Shown: positions 27,336 through 37,325 of the stretch, in pieces
Numbering within the stretch: position 1 is the stretch's first letter
Layout: every line of letters starts with the position of its first letter
Source: Paenibacillus sp.
Lineage (GTDB): Bacteria; Bacteroidota; Bacteroidia; Bacteroidales; Muribaculaceae
Length of the DNA stretch: 64,000 nucleotides
NCBI GenBank assembly: GCA_023663345.1
Contig: JAMPHR010000001.1
Span: 95,945 to 159,944, forward strand
Reading direction: 5' to 3'
The notes under the pieces: generated by a model
The model's input: only the letters and a program-made list of their open reading frames with translations
What the model was told of the DNA's origin: nothing
Databases searched by the model: none
Made by a program: the position numbers and the translations under genes

Positions 27336-29669
27336 TTAAAACAGGTCCTTTATTTTACTACCTTCTCCCCACCGATGATCCTTGGGAAATGCTTTTCCTC
27401 CCCATGCCTTCTGATTGGTCCATGCAAGAGGCGCATCGGTCCAGAATGGATGCGTAGCCGGCAATCCCAACGGCAGAAACGACAATGAGGTCATGTAGAG
27501 CGAACCATTATTGGTGTATCTGTCTGCTATATTTGGCTGACTTCCGGCAAAACCTATGGTCAAAAATCCTGCTTCATTGAAATTCTCCTGTCCGTCAAAC
27601 ATGCGGTGCATGACAGCTGTCAGAGCCGAACGCACCTGTCCGTTGGTCAATCCTGAGGGCAATTTCCCATACCATGCCATCAGCGCGAGAGGCTGAAGCG
27701 TGGCCATGCGGTAAGGGATCGAACGCCCGAACACCGGGAAAGTTCCCTCCGGAGAAATCATCCTCTCCAATACGATCGAATATTTCTGTGTGCGCTTTAT
27801 CGCACGGTCATAATATTTGGAATAGTGTATGCGTGTGCGCTTTCCTGCATCCTTCATGGCCTGGAGAGTCTCGAGATACATGGGATGGAACACATAACTG
27901 CTGTAATAGTCATAGGCAAACGATGGACCATCGGCATACCATCCGTCTCCCACATACCACTCCTCCACCTTGCGTATGGCTGAATTGATACGGTATTCGT
28001 CATGCCCCACACCGGCCTTAGCCATAAAACTCTCTATCGTAGAGGAGAAAAGCACCCAATTAGTATAAGGAGGGTCTATATGGCGCAAACGTGTGAACTC
28101 ATCAATATAACGCTTCTTGGTAATATCGTCCAAAGGCATCCATAGGGCATCGTATCCGCGCAGGAAACTTTCGGCAATATAGGCGGCATCAACAAGAGCC
28201 TGCCCCTCCCCAGACCAAAGCAAGTAATCAGGACTCTCGGGATCAACAGCATTCCTATAACTCGCGAGCGCCATATTCCGCAATTTCTTACGTTTCTGTC
28301 CTTCGGCCGTATTGTCATCTGGTAGGGAAAGCCAGGGCGCGATTCCGGCCATGAGTCTTCCGAAAGCCTCCATATATGTCACTTTACGGTTACGCCCATC
28401 CCAATTGGGACTTATCTCGACAAGCATGTTTTTTTGTAGCTCCCCTTTCGACATATTACTCAGCACTGGATGAGCCATCTTATAAAGCAAGTCCACCCAA
28501 TAGGCCCGGTCAGCCGACGACTCCGATTCAAGAAAACGCGTATATTCACATGCCGCGAGCAGAAAAGCCCCCACTCCGAAATTGGAAGTCGACTTGGCAT
28601 CCACCACCTGCCCGGGAATAGCTTTCTCCCCTATGGGCTGGACATATCCTACACGTCCATCCTTCTGCAATGCTGTGCCTTTAAGATAATTCCATCCTTT
28701 ACGGGCCGCATCGATATACTTGCTGTCCGAGAGGTATCCATTGTTCACTCCCCACAGGAGACCGTAGGTAAAGAACGCCGTTCCCGAAGTCTCCGGACCG
28801 GGAGCATGTGCCTCGTCCATCATCGACCGGCTCCAATATCCGCCAGGCTGTTGTGTGGCAACCACTGCATCGGCCATTCTCAGGTATTTATCCTCAAAGA
28901 ATTTCCGGTATTTATAATCAGCAGGCAGGTCGGAAAGCACCTTGGCCAATCCGGCAAGCACCCATCCGTCACCTCGTGCCCAGAAATCTTTCTTACCGTT
29001 GGCACTCTTGTGCTTGGGATAAGTGTACTTGGCATCGCGGTAATACAGACCCTCGTCGGAATCATACATTATGCTGTCCGATACCTGTATGTACTCATAT
29101 AGTTTGTCGAGATACGTGGGATTGTCGGTGATCTTGTAAAGCTTGGTCATTACAGGCATCACCATATACAATCCGTCGGCCCACCACCAGTAATCATTCC
29201 GGGGAGTTGACATCTCATATTCCATCACTTCCCTGGCACGGCTGATGCGTTTGTCGTCAGGGAGGATATTGTACAGGTCGGCATAGGTCTGGAAGCATAT
29301 CTGCCAGTCCCCGAACAATACATGCTCGTCGGTCTCACCATAATCATATTTCCACCGTGACCGGTCGTTGCTCTTTGCACCCTTCCAGTCATTGTGCTCA
29401 GCCCAGCGCAATGAGTAATCGAGCCAATCGTCATTACCGGTGAGACGATAGGCCTCCATGTTGCCGGTATGATACGCCGCATTATCCCAGAAGGAATTTA
29501 CCTCTGCCTTGTTGTTGGACTGCCAATAATCGTTTACCTTACCGATGATGGCACGTACATCTCCAGCCTCCTTAATGGGGTCAGATTGTCTCTTGGATGT
29601 GGCATTCAACATGCTTGATGCAACGCTCATTAGCAACAATCCCACCGCCAGTTTAGATTTAAAGTCCAT
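27336..29669 (-). CDS. GH105 unsaturated-uronyl hydrolase fused to a DUF2264 domain
   Basis: This 777-residue exported protein has a signal peptide (about 1-23). Residues about 30-390 match glycoside hydrolase family 105 (YteR-like unsaturated rhamnogalacturonyl or glucuronyl hydrolases): an alpha6/alpha6 barrel with WWWADGLYMVMPVM, WARGDGWVLAGLAKVL and APGPETSGTAFFTYGLLWG. Residues about 400-777 match DUF2264, with WDGRNRKVTYMEAFGRLMAGIAPWL, YVGDGWYADGPSFAYDYYSSYVFHPMY and FPVFGRSIPYRMATLQPLALM. DUF2264 proteins are, as far as I recall, glycoside hydrolases linked to uronic-acid substrates. The protein probably removes uronic-acid residues from the glycan imported by the divergent SusCD pair, perhaps a pectin or arabinogalactan side chain. 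That substrate is an inference. Confidence 0.82.
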   Translation of the reverse strand: MDFKSKLAVGLLLMSVASSMLNATSKRQSDPIKEAGDVRAIIGKVNDYWQSNNKAEVNSFWDNAAYHTGNMEAYRLTGNDDWLDYSLRWAEHNDWKGAKSNDRSRWKYDYGETDEHVLFGDWQICFQTYADLYNILPDDKRISRAREVMEYEMSTPRNDYWWWADGLYMVMPVMTKLYKITDNPTYLDKLYEYIQVSDSIMYDSDEGLYYRDAKYTYPKHKSANGKKDFWARGDGWVLAGLAKVLSDLPADYKYRKFFEDKYLRMADAVVATQQPGGYWSRSMMDEAHAPGPETSGTAFFTYGLLWGVNNGYLSDSKYIDAARKGWNYLKGTALQKDGRVGYVQPIGEKAIPGQVVDAKSTSNFGVGAFLLAACEYTRFLESESSADRAYWVDLLYKMAHPVLSNMSKGELQKNMLVEISPNWDGRNRKVTYMEAFGRLMAGIAPWLSLPDDNTAEGQKRKKLRNMALASYRNAVDPESPDYLLWSGEGQALVDAAYIAESFLRGYDALWMPLDDITKKRYIDEFTRLRHIDPPYTNWVLFSSTIESFMAKAGVGHDEYRINSAIRKVEEWYVGDGWYADGPSFAYDYYSSYVFHPMYLETLQAMKDAGKRTRIHYSKYYDRAIKRTQKYSIVLERMISPEGTFPVFGRSIPYRMATLQPLALMAWYGKLPSGLTNGQVRSALTAVMHRMFDGQENFNEAGFLTIGFAGSQPNIADRYTNNGSLYMTSLSFLPLGLPATHPFWTDAPLAWTNQKAWGGKAFPKDHRWGEGSKIKDLF

Positions 29670-30025
29670 TATAAAATTGTGTTTTCAATTATACTCTATG
29701 GTACCGAATTTATAAGTTTTGCGTAAATTTAGGACTTTTTTGCTACAATAGCGATTACATTCTGTTCATTTTTTGACAAAACATTACCATATACACTTTT
29801 TTGACCTTTTTCAGTTCAAAACCGAACCCCTCATAATACGGCTTTGTCGGCCATCTTTTCCATAATACCAAACATCCGGCAGTACATTTATTCCCACTTT
29901 ATGATTGTCATTAGAAATATTATTCATAAATTTGTATTTGGAATAGTAACCTCTATATCCCAGATAAGAATCAATTTCTCCACTCTGATACACCTACGGA
30001 ATATCACCAAAAGTCTCGGATTTTA
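29670..30025 (+). other. Divergent intergenic region between the GH105 gene and the ECF sigma gene
   Basis: This 356-base A+T-rich gap must hold divergent promoters. I see only an imperfect -7-like TAAATTCG on the minus strand near 29715 and no clear promoter for the sigma gene. A 60-codon minus-strand frame at 29811-29993 has no recognisable family and is not called as a gene. Confidence 0.5.
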
Positions 30026-30580
30026 ATGATCAAAGGTACGGACGATAACTTTGTAAAACTTTACGATACCTATTTCGAAAAGTTGATGTTCCATGCTTCA
30101 CGCTTTGTCGATGACCAAGCCGAGGCAGAGGATATTGTCGCCGATGTGTTCTACGAACTTTGGTCACGACGTGACGAGATAGATTTCGAGAAAGGCATAG
30201 TATCGTATATGTACAAGGCTGTATCGATGAGAGCATTGAACGTGCTACGTCACAAAAATGTGGCTGCGGTGCGTATTGAGGCTCTCGAAGCCATCAACGA
30301 TCGCCGGATGGATTTCATAGATCACTCAAATCTCGAGGAGAAGATAGAATCATCAGATATCAGAACCGGAATCCGGGACGCTATGGACAAGCTACCAGAC
30401 AAATGTAAACAAGCATTCATCCTCAGTTATATAAACGGTCTTAAGAGCAAGGAAATCGCCCAAATCATGGACATATCAGTGCGCACGGTCGAGGCGCATG
30501 TCTATAAGGCTCTGCGGTTTCTCAGAGAACGGTTACACTACCTGACGGCATTTATGTTAATTTTTTTAGGATTCAAGTAA
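30026..30580 (+). CDS. ECF RNA polymerase sigma factor
   Basis: This 184-residue sigma-70 family protein has region 2 (YFEKLMFHASRFVDDQAEAE and DVFYELWSRRDE) and region 4 (LPDKCKQAFILSYINGLKSK and a DISVRTVEAHVYKALRFL helix-turn-helix). It is the Bacteroidales ECF type that sits upstream of FecR/SusCD. It should be held inactive by the FecR-like protein that follows after a short gap, and be released when the SusC receptor at 31638 binds its glycan, then activate that same locus. No promoter for its targets can be assigned. Confidence 0.95.
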   Translation: MIKGTDDNFVKLYDTYFEKLMFHASRFVDDQAEAEDIVADVFYELWSRRDEIDFEKGIVSYMYKAVSMRALNVLRHKNVAAVRIEALEAINDRRMDFIDHSNLEEKIESSDIRTGIRDAMDKLPDKCKQAFILSYINGLKSKEIAQIMDISVRTVEAHVYKALRFLRERLHYLTAFMLIFLGFK

Positions 30581-30625
30581 GTAGTTTTGGACAGATGCTT
30601 GTTTAATACATTAAATGCTTTTAAT

Positions 30626-31609
30626 ATGTCACACGTTTCTGAGAAATTGATGATAAAATACATAAATAACACCTGTTCGGACGAAGAATTGACGTTTATA
30701 AGAAATTGGATTGAAGAATCCGAGTCCAACGCCAAAGAATTGTTTGAACTGGAGCAGACCGCCATGCTTGCCGCAAGCCTGCGTGACAATACGGAACAAA
30801 AGCTCCGGGTGGCCGATAAGATAAATGCACGCATAGCTCTCGACGAAGCTGTGCGTAAGTCAACCCATGCACGAAAGAACCGAATGTGGATATCGGTGGC
30901 TGCCTCGATTGCCGTGGTGCTGACCATAGCCGGAATATTCCTGTTCCGACAGCCTCAGGTGAAAATGATACATGTGGTGGCTCTCAACGAGAACCGCTCT
31001 GTCACATTGCCTGACGGATCGGAAGTATATCTCAACAACAATTCCGAGTTGCAATATCCCGAAGTGTTCTCCGGCGAAAGCCGTGAGGTCAAGCTGTCGG
31101 GAGAAGGATTCTTCAAGGTTGCGCATGATGAAAAAGTACCATTCATAGTCGACGGTCGATACCTCAACGTAAGAGTTCTGGGCACTGAGTTCAATTTCAG
31201 GAGCCACGACTCCATCGACAACAGTGTGAGTCTGCTCAAAGGTGCCGTGAAAGTATCGGTCAAAGACAAGAATCACAACGTGCATCTCACTCCCGGCCAA
31301 AAGGCAACCTACAGCATTTCGTCGGGCGAACTGAATGTCAATGAGACCAACGCTTCGGTCGACGGAGCTTGGCACGACAGGATCATACCCTTTGAGAACG
31401 CCAATATTGTTGCGATCCGCGACATCCTCACCCAATTGTACAACGTAACCATCGAACTCGACAAGAGGCTCGATCTAAACAAGACTTATTCAGGAGTGAC
31501 AGTGTATCACGATAACATCGACTCCACTCTCGTGCAACTATCCTACACCGTCCCGATAGAATACATCAAAACCGAAGGACTCATTAGGGTGATACCCAAA
31601 AAAGAATGA
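30626..31609 (+). CDS. FecR-family anti-sigma factor
   Basis: This anti-sigma protein has a cytoplasmic N-terminal region (about 1-80), one membrane helix (about 87-107, MWISVAASIAVVLTIAGIFLF), the periplasmic FecR domain (VTLPDGSEVYLNNNSELQYP, VKLSGEGFFKVAHDEKVPF, VRVLGTEFNFRS) and a C-terminal DUF4974-type domain. The open frame can be extended to a TTG at 30587. The ATG at 30626 is preferred, giving 327 residues. It carries the signal from the STN domain of the SusC receptor to the sigma factor encoded just upstream. Confidence 0.94.
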   Translation: MSHVSEKLMIKYINNTCSDEELTFIRNWIEESESNAKELFELEQTAMLAASLRDNTEQKLRVADKINARIALDEAVRKSTHARKNRMWISVAASIAVVLTIAGIFLFRQPQVKMIHVVALNENRSVTLPDGSEVYLNNNSELQYPEVFSGESREVKLSGEGFFKVAHDEKVPFIVDGRYLNVRVLGTEFNFRSHDSIDNSVSLLKGAVKVSVKDKNHNVHLTPGQKATYSISSGELNVNETNASVDGAWHDRIIPFENANIVAIRDILTQLYNVTIELDKRLDLNKTYSGVTVYHDNIDSTLVQLSYTVPIEYIKTEGLIRVIPKKE

Positions 31610-31637
31610 GCCTTCGCAAAAATACCATTGCACCTAA

Positions 31638-34600
31638 ATGTCAATAATCTTAAAGCTAAAACTGCGTCTGCTGATATGTATAGTCATCATGGCCGTTTCG
31701 TTTTCGGCTAACGCTGGCATTACACTTTCTACCGGATCAGGCACTAAGATAGGTGATGTAATCAGGAAGATACAAGGACAGACCGACTACAAATTTTTCT
31801 ATGATGACGAGATAGCCCGATCGGTGGCTAACAACGTCAATCTCAAGGACAGCGATATCGACGATGCCCTCAGAAAACTGTTCGGCAGCACCTCGATATC
31901 ATATACCGTAAAGGACAAGATAATTTATCTCAAGAAAGCCGGTGTCGCACAAGACTCAACACCGACAAAAGATGTAACCCGTACTATCAACGGTGTGATA
32001 CTTGATGAGGCCGGCGAACCGCTTGCAGGTGCCACCGTGAGAATAAGGGGACAGAAAAACAGTGTCGTGACCGACCTGAACGGGCGGTATTCGATCGAGA
32101 CTTCCGAGCCCAACCCCGTCCTTGTATGCAGCTATATAGGCTACAAACCCATCGGCATAAGGGTGCGCAACCACAACACCGTGAATCTCGACATGACCCT
32201 CGATATCCACACGTTGAACGAGGTGATCGTGACCGCTCTCGAGATCAAGAGAGACAAGAAGATGCTCGGATATGCCACACAGGACATAAAATCCAATGTG
32301 CTCAATCCCACCGGAGATCCTTCGATCACAAACGCTCTCGAAGGAAAGATAGCCGGACTACAGATAAACACAGCCAATACAGGCCTCGGTGGATCAACCA
32401 AGATCACCATACGCGGGAACTCCTCACTGACCGACAACAACCAACCGCTATGGATCGTAGACGGCGTACCGTTTACCGACAACAATAGTTCGGACGTGTC
32501 GACCTACGGTGGCTATGACCGCGGTGGCACCTCGTTTGATCTCAACCCCGAAGATATCGAGTCGATCTCGGTGCTAAAGGGGCCTAACGCCGCGGCTCTA
32601 TATGGCTCACGTGCGGGCAACGGCGTGATCCTTGTAACCACCAAGCGCGGCAATGCCAAGGAGGGATTCGGCATAAGCTATTCCGGATCATTCACGTGGA
32701 GTCAGGTGGCAGGATCTATCAAGATGCAGGAACTCTATGGACAGGGATCCAACGGCACTATCCATTATGAAGTCGACAGCAACGGAAACCGCATTAAGAT
32801 CAACGACACCGGTGCCTTCGGCCCAGCGTTTGACGGCTCTCTCCAACCTAATTTCCGAGGCGAGATGATCCCTTACGAGTACACGGGTGACAAGCTCAAG
32901 AACTATTTCCGCACAGGTTTCTCTCAATTTCACACAGTAGCCCTGAGCAACATGACCGACAAGAGTAGCTACCGGCTCTCGGTGGGCTACAATGATAATC
33001 ACGGACTATTTGACGGCGAGAGACTCAGCAAACTCAATGTCGACTTCTCGTCGGGCACCACCATCAACCGATGGCTCAAAAGCGAGGGCAAAGTATCGGT
33101 TTCCAATACCAGCGCCAAGAATCGCCCTTACGTGGGCTTGCTCGGTGAGATGGGGCAATTGCTCATGATACCCGGCAACGTAAGACTCGAGGATCTGCAG
33201 GAATATAAATCGGAAACCCGCCCGCATATCAATTGGTACGGTCCCGACACCACATATTCCAACCCCTATTACGCCCGCCACCGGTTGCAGAACTCGGATG
33301 AGCGATGGCGTGCGTTTGGTTTCTACGGCATATCCATCAATTTCAACAGCTGGATGCAACTGAACACCAAATATGCGTTCGACTATTACCGCACACGCAT
33401 CGAGGAGACAGATCTCGGGCTGGCCAACAATGTGCTCACCAACCAGAACTCCACCTGGCAGGAACAGATGCACGACGACAAGATGAGCCGGTCGGAAATA
33501 AACCATTTCGAGCACAACATATCCGCTACCTTGATAGGCGACAAGCGCATCAACGACCGATGGCGCATAGGATTCACTGCCGGAGGCAACATCATGTATC
33601 AGAAATATGAACTGCTGAGTGCTGCCGTCCAGGACATGTTGCAGAAGGACAACTGGATATTCAATACCGGCAACAAGCTGACCACCGCAACCAACAGTGG
33701 TCACGACCGTGCGATGTACTCACTGTTTGCCTCAACACAGATAGCCTACAAGGAATACGTGGCGCTCGATCTCACGGCACGCAACGACTGGTCATCCACT
33801 CTGCCCAAACATAACAATTCATTCTTCTATCCATCGGCCAACCTGGGATTCATAATCACCGATTTCGCTCGGCAGACCGGCAACGGACTGCCCGACTGGA
33901 TCACGTTTGCCAAGGTGCGTGTGTCGGCTGCTTCGGCCGGAAAGGACCCTGATCCGTACAATCTGTACAATGTGCGTACATTCCAGTACATCATGGGCGA
34001 CCGTGTGCCCATAGCCAACTCAATAAAGATGAACGCCGACCTGAAGCCCGAGATCAAGACCTCCTACGAGGCCGGCCTCGACATGAAATTCTTTGCCAAC
34101 AGGTTAGGATTTGATTTCACCTACTACAACTCCAGCACCAAAAACCAGGCCATGCTCGTAGATGCTTCGGCCCCTTGGACCCAACAGTGGGTGAATGCCG
34201 GACGCATCACCAACAAGGGCGTGGAACTTATCATGTACGGCACCCCTGTGCACACCAAGGATTTCTCGTTCAACCTCAATCTCAACATCTCCCACAACCG
34301 GTCGACTGTCGACAAACTTGCCGATGGCGTAAACCGCATATACTTCAACGGCGACCCCAACATGCCGGTCAAGGTGGGCACTGTGCCCGGTGGCAAGCTC
34401 GGAGACATATATGCCAACAACCTGATGCGCCGCGATGCCAACGGCAATCTGATAATCGGAGCCAACGGACTGCCCATGACCGAGACAGGCAATGTCAACC
34501 TCGAGAAGCATCTTCTTGACAATCCTATCGGCAATATCCAGCCCGACATGCTCATGTCAGTGACCCCTACCATGCGATGGAAAAATCTGTCACTCTCAGC

Positions 34601-35099
34601 ATTGTTTGACATGAAATTCGGCGGTGACATCGTATCTGTTTCCGAGGGTATGGCCACCAAGATAGGCACATCCGAGCGCACGGCCTACCGTGGCGAGTAT
34701 AAAGAGATAAACGGAGTGAAGGACTACTATATGGTGGTGCCCGGAGTGAAGGAGGACGGATCGGTCAACGATATTCCCGTCTCGGCCCAGCGCTACTATT
34801 CGACCATAGGCCTCTTCAAGAGCGTGAGCGGATATGCCGAGGAGTTTGTACACGATGCGTCCTACATAAAACTCAAGGAGCTGTCGCTCGGTTACACCTG
34901 TCCGTCGAAATTACTGAAAAAGACCCCTCTTACCAATCTGCGCATGAGTTTCGTGGCCCGCAACCTGTGCTATCTCATGAAACATTGCCCTGGCAATCCC
35001 GGTGGAGGATATGACACGACCATGTTCTCTCAGGCGCTTGATTTCCTTGCCGTGCCCGACACGCGCACTTATGGTTTCACTGTTAACGTAGAGTTCTAA
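31638..35099 (+). CDS. SusC-like TonB-dependent receptor with signalling STN domain
   Basis: This 1153-residue outer-membrane transporter has a signal peptide (about 1-26), an STN domain (about 30-95), a carboxypeptidase-regulatory-like beta domain (about 113-190), a plug (about 200-340) with VDGVPFTDNN and ISVLKGPNAAALYGSRAGNG, and a 22-stranded barrel. It imports oligosaccharides with the SusD partner encoded 1 base after its stop. The STN domain contacts the FecR protein, so this receptor doubles as the sensor for the ECF sigma factor. The substrate is probably the uronic-acid-containing glycan treated by the divergent GH105-DUF2264 protein (inference). Confidence 0.96.
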   Translation: MSIILKLKLRLLICIVIMAVSFSANAGITLSTGSGTKIGDVIRKIQGQTDYKFFYDDEIARSVANNVNLKDSDIDDALRKLFGSTSISYTVKDKIIYLKKAGVAQDSTPTKDVTRTINGVILDEAGEPLAGATVRIRGQKNSVVTDLNGRYSIETSEPNPVLVCSYIGYKPIGIRVRNHNTVNLDMTLDIHTLNEVIVTALEIKRDKKMLGYATQDIKSNVLNPTGDPSITNALEGKIAGLQINTANTGLGGSTKITIRGNSSLTDNNQPLWIVDGVPFTDNNSSDVSTYGGYDRGGTSFDLNPEDIESISVLKGPNAAALYGSRAGNGVILVTTKRGNAKEGFGISYSGSFTWSQVAGSIKMQELYGQGSNGTIHYEVDSNGNRIKINDTGAFGPAFDGSLQPNFRGEMIPYEYTGDKLKNYFRTGFSQFHTVALSNMTDKSSYRLSVGYNDNHGLFDGERLSKLNVDFSSGTTINRWLKSEGKVSVSNTSAKNRPYVGLLGEMGQLLMIPGNVRLEDLQEYKSETRPHINWYGPDTTYSNPYYARHRLQNSDERWRAFGFYGISINFNSWMQLNTKYAFDYYRTRIEETDLGLANNVLTNQNSTWQEQMHDDKMSRSEINHFEHNISATLIGDKRINDRWRIGFTAGGNIMYQKYELLSAAVQDMLQKDNWIFNTGNKLTTATNSGHDRAMYSLFASTQIAYKEYVALDLTARNDWSSTLPKHNNSFFYPSANLGFIITDFARQTGNGLPDWITFAKVRVSAASAGKDPDPYNLYNVRTFQYIMGDRVPIANSIKMNADLKPEIKTSYEAGLDMKFFANRLGFDFTYYNSSTKNQAMLVDASAPWTQQWVNAGRITNKGVELIMYGTPVHTKDFSFNLNLNISHNRSTVDKLADGVNRIYFNGDPNMPVKVGTVPGGKLGDIYANNLMRRDANGNLIIGANGLPMTETGNVNLEKHLLDNPIGNIQPDMLMSVTPTMRWKNLSLSALFDMKFGGDIVSVSEGMATKIGTSERTAYRGEYKEINGVKDYYMVVPGVKEDGSVNDIPVSAQRYYSTIGLFKSVSGYAEEFVHDASYIKLKELSLGYTCPSKLLKKTPLTNLRMSFVARNLCYLMKHCPGNPGGGYDTTMFSQALDFLAVPDTRTYGFTVNVEF

Positions 35100-35100
35100 A

Positions 35101-36921
35101 ATGAGTCTTCATAGAAATCACCTCATTGCAGCTTGCATCGTGCTGTCGGGCCTCACGTCGTGCTACGACCTCAACGGCCTGGGTTCGGATCCTTATTCGT
35201 TGCCCAACAATATCGTGACCAAACCTCAGAAACCCTCTGATCCTACGGGTGAGTATGGCGACATCGACATATCGTATGAGGTTACCGACCCCGATGCGCT
35301 CGACCAGATAAAGATCGACCTGGCTGTGGCACCCTCCACGTTCCGCAACTTACTGTATGAGGGATACTACAATGACTATCAGATAACCACCAACCTCACC
35401 CACGACATATACGCGGGATATACAGGCAACAACAACATTAACTTCGTAGGCTCGGCTCCCGACTACGGATATGCCGACGACTGGAGCTCATCGCGGTGGA
35501 GACACTTCTATGTGGACCGTTGCAAGGAATATGCCTCATTGCTTAGGGCCTTCAAGTTCAGCCCCAACCCCGAACGGTACGTGAACCAATACCACATCAC
35601 GCGCATATATTTCGTATTTCTTGCCTTGGCCAACACCGATACCTACGGCGACATGCCGTTCAAGGTGTATGCTTCGGTACAGACTCCCGAGACCAATAAT
35701 GTACCTTACGACACACAGCAGGAGGTGTACGACGGCATGTTCCGCATGTTGCGCCAGGCTGTGGAGACGATAAATCCCAACGATGCCTCGCAATACACTA
35801 TCGACAACGATGACATCTGCTATCACGGCGATGCGCTGAAATGGCTGAGATTTGCCAACACTCTGCGCCTGCGTCTTGCCTGCCGGATATCCAACATTGA
35901 CCCTGACCGCGCCCGTCAGGAAGCTCAGGACGCTCTTTCCGACAAATGGGGACTCATGGAGAGCAATGCCGACAATATGACCACCATACCCCGCTATGCG
36001 CCTGTCGAGGCAGGAGGTATAAATGACGGAGGCAATGAGAATGTGCTGGCCATGTGCTCGGTGATGTACAACGGTGACTGCGTGATGGGATGGGATCTCG
36101 AGAAAGCTTACCGTAATCAGTCGGCCGGAGGCGGACGCTATATTGTATATGACGAGGATGGCAACACCATGGAAAAAGTCATCGATCCCCGTTGCCTCGT
36201 GAGCTGGTACCGTGCCGGAATGACCGACGGATTGCTCTCCTCGGGCGAAGAAAACATGAGAGAAGATTTCCGAGGCTGTCCCAAGGGTTTCGACAGTCCC
36301 ACCATGCTTGCGCCCAACCAGTTCTCGCTCACACGCACGGCCAAAGATCCGGCAAAATCCAAGCTTCACGACCCGAAATCGTGGTTCAATTGCGCCGAAC
36401 CATCAGTGTGGATGAGCTATTCCGAAAGCCTTTTCCTGAAAGCCGAGGCCGCTCTCAGAGGATGGTGTGGAGGCAGTCCGGAAAGTTTCTTCCGCCGTGG
36501 AGTGGATGCCTCGCTCGCCTATTATGAGATACCCCAGGATGAAAGGGAGGACTATATCAACGGCCTCTATGTGCTTAACGACGGGACATTCTCGTCGGGC
36601 GACAATGAAAAGATTCTCGAAGCGATAATTACACAGAAGTGGCTTGCGGTATTTCCAAATGGCAATGAGGGTTGGGCCGAATTTCGCCGGACCGATTATC
36701 CGGCACTCATGACCCCGCTAAACAATACATCGGGCAATGATGTTCCGGCCGGACATTTCATAAAACGTCTTCTGTATCCCTACTCGGAAAACTCCAATAA
36801 GGCTTTCACGGGCAATCCCGATCTTCAGGCATCCAATTCTCAGGGAATACGCCTGTGGTGGGACGTAGCCGATACAAATGATGATTCCGGCAACCGTCTC
36901 AAGCCTAATAATTTCAGGTGA
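35101..36921 (+). CDS. SusD/RagB-family glycan-binding lipoprotein
   Basis: This 606-residue surface lipoprotein forms the lid of the SusC transporter and binds its oligosaccharide. The lipoprotein signal ends at LTSC (Cys near residue 21). Conserved SusD segments include ITRIYFVFLALANTDTYGDM, KWLRFANTLRLRLACRI, the SESLFLKAEAALRGW helix and the QKWLAVFPNGNEGWAEFRRT segment near the C terminus. It begins 1 base after susC and is the last plus-strand gene before the long mannan-type locus. Confidence 0.95.
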   Translation: MSLHRNHLIAACIVLSGLTSCYDLNGLGSDPYSLPNNIVTKPQKPSDPTGEYGDIDISYEVTDPDALDQIKIDLAVAPSTFRNLLYEGYYNDYQITTNLTHDIYAGYTGNNNINFVGSAPDYGYADDWSSSRWRHFYVDRCKEYASLLRAFKFSPNPERYVNQYHITRIYFVFLALANTDTYGDMPFKVYASVQTPETNNVPYDTQQEVYDGMFRMLRQAVETINPNDASQYTIDNDDICYHGDALKWLRFANTLRLRLACRISNIDPDRARQEAQDALSDKWGLMESNADNMTTIPRYAPVEAGGINDGGNENVLAMCSVMYNGDCVMGWDLEKAYRNQSAGGGRYIVYDEDGNTMEKVIDPRCLVSWYRAGMTDGLLSSGEENMREDFRGCPKGFDSPTMLAPNQFSLTRTAKDPAKSKLHDPKSWFNCAEPSVWMSYSESLFLKAEAALRGWCGGSPESFFRRGVDASLAYYEIPQDEREDYINGLYVLNDGTFSSGDNEKILEAIITQKWLAVFPNGNEGWAEFRRTDYPALMTPLNNTSGNDVPAGHFIKRLLYPYSENSNKAFTGNPDLQASNSQGIRLWWDVADTNDDSGNRLKPNNFR

Positions 36922-37066
36922 AATAAGAGAGATTATCAATCAATCTGAAATTTCCACGGATTAAATACCATTACAACCCGAAATGAATCCGCCTCGGGTG
37001 AGTATGAAGTGAGAGTGTGTCAGAATTAATGACACTTCCTCTTTCCATAACATGCTGAAAAACATA

Positions 37067-37098
37067 AAGAGGCTGTGTCTATTTTGACACAGCCTCTT
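37067..37098 (+). terminator. Terminator-like hairpin downstream of the SusD gene
   Basis: A 13-bp perfect stem (AAGAGGCTGTGTC at 37067-37079 with 37086-37098) has loop TATTTT. It is very stable but is not followed by a T-run. It lies 145 bases past the SusD stop and just before structured repeat copy 1. Confidence 0.5.
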
Positions 37099-37109
37099 CA
37101 GTCCAGTAA

Positions 37110-37237
37110 GCCACGAAGTGGCGATGTAATTGAAGCCCCACCACGAACGGCAAGCGAGTCGCCCGCCAGGGCGTAATCGCTTGGCCGTGAGGCGTGGGGA
37201 AAAGATGTACATGCACGCATGGGCATCGAAGATGTCC
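37110..37237 (+). repeat. Structured intergenic repeat, copy 1
   Basis: This is one of two diverged copies in the same orientation (the other at 47521-47652). Helix A is GCCAC-GAA-GTGGC (37110-37122), followed by the shared string GATGTAATT. Helix B is CCCCAC (37136-37141) with GTGGGG (37194-37199). Inside it, helix C is ACGGC-AAGCGA (37147-37157) with TCGCTT-GCCGT (37177-37188, one bulge). Helix D is CGCCC/GGGCG (37160-37173). Helix E is GGGCATC-GAA-GATGTCC (37221-37237). Compared with copy 2, helices A, B and E carry paired base changes that keep the pairing. Confidence 0.75.
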
Positions 37238-37293
37238 TATAGGAAATACCCATTACGGCAATGAGGATAGGTCCGGAATATGATATTAAAAAA

Positions 37294-37325
37294 CTCAGGG
37301 CATCCCGGTGAAGGGGTGCCCTGAG
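37294..37325 (-). terminator. Terminator for the minus-strand glycan locus
   Basis: A 9-bp stem (CTCAGGGCA/TGCCCTGAG) extended by CCC/GGG after a bulge spans 37294-37325. On the minus strand it is followed by TTTTTTAAT. It lies about 270 bases past the stop of the Ig-like lipoprotein gene. Confidence 0.7.

Noticed and set aside
29811-29993. 60-codon minus-strand frame in the gap between the GH105 and sigma genes
   Set aside because: No signal, no known domain, no start context, and the gap needs room for divergent promoters. Tyr-rich composition follows from A+T-rich DNA.
37067-37100. Possible insertion-sequence end near the SusD 3' side
   Set aside because: The hairpin is not part of terminal inverted repeats, no transposase frame is nearby and no target duplication is seen.
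36961-37212. Minus-strand 83-codon frame across repeat copy 1, with a SWWGFNYIATS segment
   Set aside because: A similar segment (SWWCYNYIAVS) appears at 47444-47701 in repeat copy 2. The similarity follows from the structured repeat, and the base changes preserve helices, not codons. I treat both as non-coding.
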